Source: Colimorpha_A sp964630635
GTDB lineage: Bacteria; Bacillota; Clostridia; Oscillospirales; CAG-272
NCBI GenBank assembly: GCA_964630635.1
Contig: CAZVVM010000043.1
Coordinates: 1 to 14,404 of the forward strand
Reading direction: 5' to 3'
DNA: 14,404 bases
The position numbers and the translations under genes were made by a program. Under the pieces are notes generated by a model. The model was given only the letters and a program-made list of their open reading frames with translations. It did not search any database and was not told where the DNA came from. Shown here in pieces: positions 1 to 5,847 of the stretch. How positions within the stretch are numbered: the first letter of the stretch is position 1; each line of letters starts with the position of its first letter.

Positions 1-11
1 CTTGTGTTGCG

Positions 12-24
12 GTATTGTCAATAC
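12..24. promoter_or_regulatory. Palindrome overlapping a possible -35 box for a gene outside the window
   Basis: GTATTG and CAATAC form a perfect 6-bp inverted repeat around a single T. On the minus strand the same bases contain TTGACA (positions 16-21), the consensus -35 hexamer. The matching -10 box would lie beyond position 1, so the promoter cannot be confirmed. If real, it would drive the next minus-strand gene downstream of folA, and the palindrome could be an operator. Positions 1-63 hold no other recognisable feature; a short open frame on the plus strand runs straight into the terminator and is not credible. Confidence 0.25.
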
Positions 25-63
25 GCAGAAATTGAGTGATATTTGTTGCTCTCGATCTAACAC

Positions 64-91
64 AAAAAACCGCCGATTTCTCGGCGGTTTT
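64..91 (-). terminator. Intrinsic terminator after folA
   Basis: A hairpin with arms at 66-76 and 81-91 (core ACCGCCGA / TCGGCGGT) is followed, on the minus strand, by a run of Ts at 64-69. It starts 4 nt after the folA stop codon and closes the metK-folA transcription unit. Because the A/T flanks are also complementary, it could work in both directions. Confidence 0.9.
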
Positions 92-95
92 CCTC

Positions 96-596
96 TTATT
101 TGATATAAGTAACTATCTTCCACTTCATTCCGCTCGGGGAATCGTCGGGAGTTGACAGGTATTCTTCACTTTCGCTTTCGATTTTCCAGCCGAGATCGTC
201 AAGATTCGGGAAAAATGCGTCGGCAGGAAGCTCGGTATCGAACTTCGTTACGTAAATTCTTTCGCAGTAGGGCAGAAACAGCTTGTAAATACTGTCACCG
301 CCGATAACTACCGCCGTTTCGTTTTCGCCGAGCATAGAAAGTGCTTCTTCAGCACTGTGCGCGACCTCGGCACCCTCGACCTTGTAATCCTCGCGCCGCG
401 AAAGGATAATGTTTCTGCGGTTCTTCAAAGGTTGACCGTTCGGGAACGTGGAGAGCGTTTTCGAGCCGAGAATGACGGTCTTTCCGCTCGTAACGGAACG
501 GAAATTGCGTAGATCGTCACGGACACGGCAGAGAAGCTCGCCCTTATAACCTATTCCCCAGCCGCGGTCAACGGCAACTATCGCTTCGAGCATCAT
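96..596 (-). CDS. folA: Dihydrofolate reductase
   Basis: Reduces 7,8-dihydrofolate to tetrahydrofolate with NADPH, in the cytoplasm, supplying the one-carbon carrier for thymidylate, purine and methionine synthesis. The product is 166 aa, normal for bacterial DHFR. Numbered from the start chosen here, the N-terminal strand EAIVAVDRGWGIG, the acidic substrate residue in DDL (Asp28, equivalent to E. coli Asp27), the NADPH-binding VILGSKT (41-47) and the VIGGDSIYKLFLP block (97-109) are all visible. The start is placed at 596 (ATGATG), one base after the metK stop codon. An upstream TTG at 614 is possible but would overlap metK by 17 nt. No Shine-Dalgarno sequence precedes 596, so translation is probably coupled to metK termination. 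Transcription should come from the metK promoter and so be under the SAM riboswitch. No thyA is adjacent. Confidence 0.93.
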   Translation of the reverse strand: MMLEAIVAVDRGWGIGYKGELLCRVRDDLRNFRSVTSGKTVILGSKTLSTFPNGQPLKNRRNIILSRREDYKVEGAEVAHSAEEALSMLGENETAVVIGGDSIYKLFLPYCERIYVTKFDTELPADAFFPNLDDLGWKIESESEEYLSTPDDSPSGMKWKIVTYIK

Positions 597-597
597 A

Positions 598-1770
598 TCA
601 GAGGAGCGACGCAAGCTTGGAGGCGATATCGGTCTTTTCCCAGCCGACGTTCAGCTCCTCGCGTCCGAGGTGACCGTAAGCGGCGAGAGGCGCGTAGATC
701 GGCTTGCGGAGATCGAAACGCTTGATGAGAGCGGCAGGACGAAGGTCAACGAGCTGACATACCTTTTCGCAGATCTTATCTTCTGTGACCTTACCCGTGC
801 CGAAGGTGTCGACCATAACGGAGACGGGCTTCGCAACGCCGATTGCGTAAGCAAGCTGAACCTCACACTTGGTAGCAAGACCTGCTTTTACGATGTTTTT
901 CGCAAGGTAACGGCAGGCGTAAGCGCCCGTGCGGTCGACCTTCGTCGGGTCCTTACCCGAGAACGCGCCGCCGCCGTGACGGGAATATCCGCCGTAGGTG
1001 TCAACTATTATCTTTCTGCCCGTAAGACCGGAGTCGCCGTGAGGACCGCCGACAACGAAGCGTCCCGTAGGGTTGACGTATATCTTGGTGTTTTCATCGA
1101 TAAGCTCGGACGGAACGGTCGCGTAGATAACGTGCTTCTTTACGTCCTCTCTGATCTGCTCGAGGGTAATTTCACCGTCGTGCTGTGAGGAAACGACTAC
1201 CGTGTCGATACGGACGGGCTTGTCGCCGTCGTATTCAACGGTAACCTGCGTCTTTCCGTCGGGACGCAGATACGTGAGCGTGCCGTTCTTTCTGACCTCG
1301 GTGAGCTTCTTTGCGAGCGCGTGCGAAAGCGAGATCGGGAGGGGCATAAGCTCGGGTGTCTCGTCGCAAGCGTAGCCGAACATCATACCCTGGTCGCCTG
1401 CACCGGTGTCGAGACCGTCGCCGTTACCCTCTTTTGCTTCGTAGGAGAGGTCAACGCCGAGGGCGATGTCGGGGGACTGACCGTGTACCATATTGATAAC
1501 GGCGCAGGTGTCGCAGTCGAAGCCGTACTTACCGCGGTCGTAGCCGATAGCTCTTACCGCCTCGCGTGCGATAGTCTGGAAATCAATGACGGCGGTGGTC
1601 GTTATCTCGCCCATTATCGAGATAACGCCCGTCGTTACGGTCGTCTCACACGCAACGCGCGCCATCGGGTCGACAGCGAGTATCGCGTCGAGGACGGAGT
1701 CGGAGATCTTGTCGCAAATTTTGTCGGGATGTCCTTCGGTTACTGATTCTGATGTGAAAAGCTTTCTCAT
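598..1770 (-). CDS. metK: S-adenosylmethionine synthetase
   Basis: Makes S-adenosylmethionine from methionine and ATP, releasing phosphate and pyrophosphate; cytoplasmic, usually a tetramer. At 390 aa it is full length for the family. Signatures in order are HPDKICD (14-20), the hexapeptide GAGDQG (123-128) followed by MMFGYA, and the P-loop-like GGGAFSGKDPTKVDR (266-280), which ends in the RTGAYA segment. The ATG at 1770 is preceded by an uninterrupted 20-base purine tract (1771-1790) with AAGGAA at 1779-1784, eight bases from the start. Expression is controlled by the SAM-I riboswitch and terminator just upstream, driven from a consensus promoter at 1990-2018. The stop codon lies one base before the preferred folA start, so the two genes form one operon. 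No unusual residues were noted. Confidence 0.98.
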   Translation of the reverse strand: MRKLFTSESVTEGHPDKICDKISDSVLDAILAVDPMARVACETTVTTGVISIMGEITTTAVIDFQTIAREAVRAIGYDRGKYGFDCDTCAVINMVHGQSPDIALGVDLSYEAKEGNGDGLDTGAGDQGMMFGYACDETPELMPLPISLSHALAKKLTEVRKNGTLTYLRPDGKTQVTVEYDGDKPVRIDTVVVSSQHDGEITLEQIREDVKKHVIYATVPSELIDENTKIYVNPTGRFVVGGPHGDSGLTGRKIIVDTYGGYSRHGGGAFSGKDPTKVDRTGAYACRYLAKNIVKAGLATKCEVQLAYAIGVAKPVSVMVDTFGTGKVTEDKICEKVCQLVDLRPAALIKRFDLRKPIYAPLAAYGHLGREELNVGWEKTDIASKLASLL

Positions 1771-1821
1771 TTTTCTTCTTCCTTCTTCTTAAATTTCTCT
1801 CTTGTTTTCGTTCCGAGGGGA

Positions 1822-1848
1822 CAAAAAGACCCTCGCAGAACGAGGGTC
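1822..1848 (-). terminator. Riboswitch expression-platform terminator before metK
   Basis: An 8-bp hairpin (GACCCTCG / CGAGGGTC, arms 1841-1848 and 1828-1835, loop 1836-1840) is followed on the minus strand by TTTTTGT. It lies 20 nt beyond the 3' end of the aptamer's P1 helix and 52 nt before the metK start, the usual place for the off-state terminator of a SAM-I riboswitch. Confidence 0.92.
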
Positions 1849-1868
1849 ATCTTTTCTTAAAATTTAAC

Positions 1869-1981
1869 TCTCATCTGCCCGGATTTGGCACCTTTTTGGC
1901 AATTTACACGCGTTCATCACGCTTTTCGCCAAATGGTTGTCGGGCTTCACAGGGCCGGTCCCTCCGCCACTCTTGATAAGA
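1869..1981 (-). promoter_or_regulatory. SAM-I (S-box) riboswitch aptamer, P4-lacking variant
   Basis: On the minus strand the leader carries the S-box core: TCTTATCAAGAG, GGCGGAGGGAC (kink-turn strand), GGCCCTGTGAAGCCC and AAGGTGCCAAATCC. P1 pairs UCUUAUC (1975-1981) with GAUGAGA (1869-1875). P3 is built from ACC/GGT plus TTTGGC/GCCAAA and is extended by an inner GCGT/ACGC hairpin. Two departures from the usual form are seen. The kink-turn 3' strand reads GACAACC rather than GGCAACC. Between TCC of J3/4 and the 3' strand of P1 there are only five bases (GGGCA), so helix P4 appears absent. SAM binding would stabilise P1 and allow the terminator at 1822-1848 to form, turning metK and folA off. 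Confidence 0.93.
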
Positions 1982-1989
1982 ACGAGGAT

Positions 1990-2018
1990 ATTATAGCATA
2001 TCCTTCGGCGGATTTCAA
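1990..2018 (-). promoter_or_regulatory. Housekeeping (SigA-type) promoter for metK-folA
   Basis: Read on the minus strand, TTGAAA (2013-2018) and TATAAT (1990-1995) are separated by exactly 17 bp, and the -10 box is preceded by TGC, giving an extended -10 element. The predicted transcription start near 1983 falls immediately before P1 of the riboswitch, so the RNA should begin almost exactly at the aptamer. Confidence 0.88.
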
Positions 2019-2078
2019 CCTTTTTTGAGAAAATTTTTTATCTGGGAGTTAATTGTAGGGGGAAGTTGTAATTTCAAT

Positions 2079-2260
2079 GGCTCCCTCCGGGAGGGAGCTG
2101 TCACCGAAGGTGACTGAAGGAGCCATCGGGCGAGAAATGCTCAATGATAGATTTTTTTGAACCGCCCTAATGAGACGGGCGACTCCGCGAAACTATTTAT
2201 ATCGCGGGCTCCCTTCGGCTTTTTGCTTCGCAAAAATCCACCTCCCTCCCGGAGGGAGGC
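2079..2260. repeat. Composite inverted structured repeat, element A (two units)
   Basis: This element fills much of the gap between the flippase terminator and the metK promoter. Unit A1 (plus strand, 2079-2124) is a 19-nt hairpin (arms 2080-2087 and 2091-2098), then GTCACC-GAA-GGTGAC (2100-2114), then a tail ending GGAGCC that can also pair with GGCTCC at 2079-2084, giving a three-way-junction alternative. Unit A2 (minus strand, 2207-2259) has the same order: a 19-nt hairpin (2241-2259), then a hairpin with the loop GCGAAGC (2220-2236), then the tail GAAGGGAGCC. The units face each other, with hairpins outside and tails inside. The spacer (2125-2206) contains two more small inverted repeats, 2163-2167/2177-2181 and 2185-2190/2202-2207. 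No coding sequence is seen in this gap. Confidence 0.75.
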
Positions 2261-2292
2261 AAAAAACAGACGGACGTTGTCCGTCTGTTTTT
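2261..2292 (-). terminator. Intrinsic terminator after the flippase gene (end of the recJ operon)
   Basis: A perfect 14-bp hairpin (arms 2279-2292 and 2262-2275, GC core CAGACGGAC / GTCCGTCTG, loop of three bases) ends in a T-run on the minus strand. It begins 3 nt after the stop codon of the flippase gene and directly abuts repeat element A. Confidence 0.95.
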
Positions 2293-2295
2293 ATA

Positions 2296-3933
2296 TCATT
2301 CCGCAAGCAATTTCATTTTCGAAAGCGCCCTTGCGAGCTTTTTGCCCTTGGGGAGCATTTCGACCTCTTCGCGGGTAATTCCGCGGATGAGGAGAATGGT
2401 AAGAACGTAAACGATCACTGCCGTGAATATCGCAAGCACAAGGGAAATATCCGCTATGCCGATAAGCATATAGTAAAGCTTAAACGAGCCGATCGCGCCG
2501 CAGGCGCAAATGAGCGACGAGATGAGCGGCTTGATAAGGAGCTTCGCAAAATTTGGCGTATAGCCGACCTTTTTGCGGATGAAGTAGAAGTTCATTGCCG
2601 AGATGGTAAAGCAGGAAAGAATTGCCGAAATGGGCGAGCCCATAACGCCGATACTCTTTACCGAAACGAGAGCCATCGTTGAAACTACCTTGACGACGGC
2701 GCCGACGGCGACGCTGATTACGGGATAACGTCCGAGCTTATGCGACTGAAGGATCGCGGCGGTCGTCGATATCATACTCATAAAGAATACCGACAGTACG
2801 TGTACCGAAAGGAGCGGCCCTGCCATTCTCGCGGCGCTTGCCGAACGGAAAAGGAACGCAACGATCGGCTCTGCAAGCACCGAAATTCCGAAAACGCAGG
2901 GAAGAATTACGATGACCGCCATACGGAACGCGGTGTTCATCGCCTTTTTGACCTTTTCGGAATTGCCTTCCGCGACTCCGACCGAAATGAGCGGTACGAT
3001 GACCGACGTTATCGGGTTGGCAAAGGCGAGAATTATGTTACTTATCGGAGTAACGCAGGTCTTTAAGTTGCCGATAAACGCCTTCGTTGCCTCCTGCGTG
3101 TAGTTTATCTGCAATCCGCGCGAGAGGATTATGCCGTCAAGCACGTTTGAGAGCGTCATAACCGAGCTTGAAAGCGTTATCGGTATAGCGATAGCGATAA
3201 GAAGCTTGATTATCGTCTTGGCGGGGCGGGTTTCCATACCGTCCTGAAGCAGGTCGGCGTATTCGGTATCGTACTTTGCGGGCTTGAATAGAAGCTTCCT
3301 TATAATGAGCGACACCATTCCCGCCGCGACTCCGACGGTAAGACCGAATACCGCGTAAGCGGCGACGATGTGAGTCGGCTTGCCTGCCTGAACGGCGTAA
3401 TTTGCAAAGAGGATACCGAGAGCCATTTTGCCGACCGCCTCGATGACGTTCGATACAGCCGACGGCACCATATTCTGATACCCTTGGAAATAGCCCTTCA
3501 GCGCAGAAGCGATACAGATGAAGAAGAGCGTCGGGGCGATAGCCATAATGCTGAACGACAGATTGTCTATCTTGTACGCCTTTTCAAACAGCGGCGCGCC
3601 GAAGAACATAATTGACGTTCCGATAAGACCGATAGCGACGAAAAGCCACATCGCTATCTTCATTATCTTCTTGCTTTCCCGCACGTTACCGCTTGCGCGG
3701 TTTTCGGATATGAGCATCGAAACGGCGGTCGGCAGACCTACGTTCGACACGGTATAGAGAAAAGCGTATATATCGTAGGCGTTGTTGTAGTACGCCATTC
3801 CGCTGTCGGAGAGTATTCCGCGGAGCGGTATTTTGAGAAGCAGTCCGACGGTCTTGACGAACAGGTTTGCTATCGTCAGAGCGAGGACGCCCGAGAGCAT
3901 TCTTGACGCTCCCTTTCTTGCTTTTGCACTCAC
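2296..3933 (-). CDS. Membrane flippase of the MurJ/YtgP/SpoVB type
   Basis: A 545-aa polytopic membrane protein with about 14 hydrophobic segments and little soluble sequence. It belongs to the MOP exporter superfamily branch containing YtgP/MurJ and SpoVB. Recognisable stretches are LRGILSDSGMAYYNNAYDIY near residue 38, the GYFQGYQNMVPSAVSNVIE block near 148-166, and the C-terminal TREEVEMLPKGKKLA common in this branch. Family members move lipid-linked peptidoglycan precursor (lipid II) or polysaccharide units across the membrane; SpoVB is needed for spore cortex. Whether this copy is the essential MurJ or a sporulation paralogue cannot be told from the sequence. The GTG start at 3933 is supported by AAAGGG six bases upstream. 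The gene follows the HemZ-like gene by 16 nt and is last in its operon. Confidence 0.9.
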   Translation of the reverse strand: MSAKARKGASRMLSGVLALTIANLFVKTVGLLLKIPLRGILSDSGMAYYNNAYDIYAFLYTVSNVGLPTAVSMLISENRASGNVRESKKIMKIAMWLFVAIGLIGTSIMFFGAPLFEKAYKIDNLSFSIMAIAPTLFFICIASALKGYFQGYQNMVPSAVSNVIEAVGKMALGILFANYAVQAGKPTHIVAAYAVFGLTVGVAAGMVSLIIRKLLFKPAKYDTEYADLLQDGMETRPAKTIIKLLIAIAIPITLSSSVMTLSNVLDGIILSRGLQINYTQEATKAFIGNLKTCVTPISNIILAFANPITSVIVPLISVGVAEGNSEKVKKAMNTAFRMAVIVILPCVFGISVLAEPIVAFLFRSASAARMAGPLLSVHVLSVFFMSMISTTAAILQSHKLGRYPVISVAVGAVVKVVSTMALVSVKSIGVMGSPISAILSCFTISAMNFYFIRKKVGYTPNFAKLLIKPLISSLICACGAIGSFKLYYMLIGIADISLVLAIFTAVIVYVLTILLIRGITREEVEMLPKGKKLARALSKMKLLAE

Positions 3934-3949
3934 TTTTTTACCCTTTATG

Positions 3950-5386
3950 TTACTTATTTATATATTCGTATGTGTATTTCGGCTCGAATATTCTCTTGAT
4001 CTTCCCGCCGTCGGGGGAAATGAATTTGCTGACGGCACCCGCGCCGACGGCGTAGATGTCTTGCAATTCTTCCATAATATAAATATTATACAGTCCCTCG
4101 TAACCGTCGCGGCAGAAGCCGACGTTTTCAAGATTGCCCTGCGCGTTCTTCTGGCGGTAGAGATAGTAGGGAAAATATCCGTTTTCCCCGAGCGCCTTTT
4201 GCGAATAATCGACGCAGGCGGCGCTGATATTACCAAAAAACGAGTAGATACCGCGCGTGTCGCCATGCTCGAGCGCCTCGGTCGTGAAGGTTGCCGAACG
4301 CTTGACGCAGTAGGTGTGAACGGTGACGTTCTGCGGGTTTAGAGCAATTATATCGTCGATGGTACGGCAGAAGCTTTCCTCGGTTGCCGACGGAAGCCCT
4401 GCGATAAGGTCGGTATTTATGCTTTTTATGCCGCTTGCACGCGCAATTTCATAAGCGCGGTAGAAATCATCGACCGTGTGACGGCGCCCGATCTCTTTGA
4501 GTACACCGTCATCGAGAATTTGCGGATTTATGCTCGTGCGGTCAACGCCGAAGGAGGTCATAATATCAAACTTTTCAGCCGTCACGGTGTCGGGACGTCC
4601 CGCTTCAACGGTAAATTCGAGAATATTATGCCCCTTCACGTTTTCCACAACTGTGGAAAGTAATCTCGTCAGCTGTTTTTCATCAAGGACGGTGGGAGTT
4701 CCGCCGCCGATGTATACGGTAGTTAGGGACTTGCCCGAGTCGTTTATCTGTCGGCATTTTTCCGCTATATCAAGACACAGCTTGTCGAGATAATCGGGGA
4801 GAGTCGCGAGGTATCGGGGCGTCGAATATGAGACGAAGGAGCAGTATGCGCACCTCGTCGGGCAGAACGGGATCGAAATATACAGCGAGCAGGTGTCACC
4901 TCCGAGCAGTGAACGCGCGTATTTCTGGCGCTTATTTACCTCGGTCAGAAGCTTTGCCTTGTCGGGACGGAGCAGGTACTCCTTTTCGAGCGCATCTACC
5001 GCTTCATCGCGGGAAAGCCCCTTGCTTATAAGCTCGTCCGCGATCTTCGCGGGGCGTACGCCCGTGAGTATTCCCCACGGCGGTGCCTGACCGAGAAGCT
5101 TTTCGCCTGCTGACTGAAACGCTTTGCCGACTGCAAGCTTTTTTGCTCTGTCGGGAGTTGACTGCGAGCTTACAGCCGCTTGTTCCTTTCCCGAAACGGT
5201 CTTTTTTCCGTCAAAAAGCGTAACTTTTGATTCATAAACGCCGTTTTCCTCGCGTATAACGATGCTCGCCTCGGGAATTTCTCCCGTCTGACGCTCCCCC
5301 TCGGGAAACTTTGCGCCGGGGAAAAATATCAGACATAGATTTTGACAGTAGGTACGGCTTATGTCGCCGTCTATACGGACTATCAT
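3950..5386 (-). CDS. hemZ: HemZ-like radical SAM protein (coproporphyrinogen dehydrogenase family)
   Basis: A 478-aa radical SAM enzyme. The cluster motif CPTRCAYC (Cys175, Cys179, Cys182) is followed by SF, then GGGTP (227-231) and EAGRPD (261-266), the layout of the HemN/HemZ family. About 165 residues precede the radical SAM core, including GILTGVRPAK (105-114), the long N-terminal extension that marks HemZ rather than HemN or HemW. HemZ is annotated as oxygen-independent coproporphyrinogen III dehydrogenase, but many clostridia carry it without a full haem pathway and its real substrate there is uncertain. No haem genes are visible here. The ATG overlaps the dtd stop codon as ATGA, with AAAGGA seven bases upstream inside dtd. 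It sits in an operon with dtd and relA, an arrangement familiar in Clostridia. Confidence 0.88.
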   Translation of the reverse strand: MIVRIDGDISRTYCQNLCLIFFPGAKFPEGERQTGEIPEASIVIREENGVYESKVTLFDGKKTVSGKEQAAVSSQSTPDRAKKLAVGKAFQSAGEKLLGQAPPWGILTGVRPAKIADELISKGLSRDEAVDALEKEYLLRPDKAKLLTEVNKRQKYARSLLGGDTCSLYISIPFCPTRCAYCSFVSYSTPRYLATLPDYLDKLCLDIAEKCRQINDSGKSLTTVYIGGGTPTVLDEKQLTRLLSTVVENVKGHNILEFTVEAGRPDTVTAEKFDIMTSFGVDRTSINPQILDDGVLKEIGRRHTVDDFYRAYEIARASGIKSINTDLIAGLPSATEESFCRTIDDIIALNPQNVTVHTYCVKRSATFTTEALEHGDTRGIYSFFGNISAACVDYSQKALGENGYFPYYLYRQKNAQGNLENVGFCRDGYEGLYNIYIMEELQDIYAVGAGAVSKFISPDGGKIKRIFEPKYTYEYINK

Positions 5387-5847
5387 TTTTTGTCCTTTCG
5401 GAGCTCGTCGGTGTCGAGGATTATCGTGACGGGGCCGTCGTTCAGCAGCTCGACCTTCATATCCGCGCCGAAGATTCCCCTTTCGGTCTTACATTCCGAG
5501 AGGGAATGAACCTTTTCGGTAAAATATTCGTAAAGCTCGTTTGCGCGGACTGGGCCTTCCGATGCGAAGAAATCGGGGCGGTTGCCGTGAACGCAGTTTG
5601 CGTATAGGGTAAACTGCGAAATTACGAGAATTTCGCCGCCTATTTGGTTAAGCGACAGGTTCATTTTGCCGTTTTCGTCGCAGAAAACGCGCATTTTTGC
5701 AATTTTCGCCGCCAAAATATCTGCCTCTGCCTCGGTGTCGCCCTTTCCCACGCCGAGAAGGACGAGAAATCCCTGTCCTATCTTGCCGACGACCTCGTTA
5801 TCGACCGTGACCGAGGCGTATTTAACTCTTTGAATTACTGCTTTCAC
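5383..5847 (-). CDS. dtd: D-aminoacyl-tRNA deacylase
   Basis: Hydrolyses D-amino acids (and glycine mischarged on tRNA-Ala) from tRNA, a proofreading step that keeps D-amino acids out of translation. The 154-aa product has the two active-site signatures of the DTD fold: SQFTLYA (77-83) and NDGPVT (136-141), which carries the Gly-cisPro motif responsible for chiral selection. The N-terminal MKAVIQRVKYASVTV is typical. The start is GTG at 5847, overlapping the relA stop as GTGA, with AGAGG about 11 bases upstream. It also overlaps the next gene by ATGA, so translational coupling is likely on both sides. The relA-dtd neighbourhood is widely conserved in Bacillota. Confidence 0.96.
   Translation of the reverse strand: MKAVIQRVKYASVTVDNEVVGKIGQGFLVLLGVGKGDTEAEADILAAKIAKMRVFCDENGKMNLSLNQIGGEILVISQFTLYANCVHGNRPDFFASEGPVRANELYEYFTEKVHSLSECKTERGIFGADMKVELLNDGPVTIILDTDELRKDKK

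Noticed and set aside
597..614. TTG start for folA at 614
   Set aside because: It needs a rare start codon and a 17-nt overlap with metK, while ATGATG at 596 aligns with normal DHFR N-termini.
670..1746. Plus-strand open frames opposite metK
   Set aside because: metK is unambiguous on the other strand; these frames show no conserved motifs or ribosome binding sites.
2079..2260. CRISPR-like repeat array
   Set aside because: The repeats are two inverted, self-complementary units rather than direct repeats with regular spacers, and no cas genes are present.
2157..2682. Plus-strand open frames running from the intergenic repeat into the flippase gene
   Set aside because: They are made of repeat element A, the terminator and antisense flippase sequence; no start signals or homology are seen.
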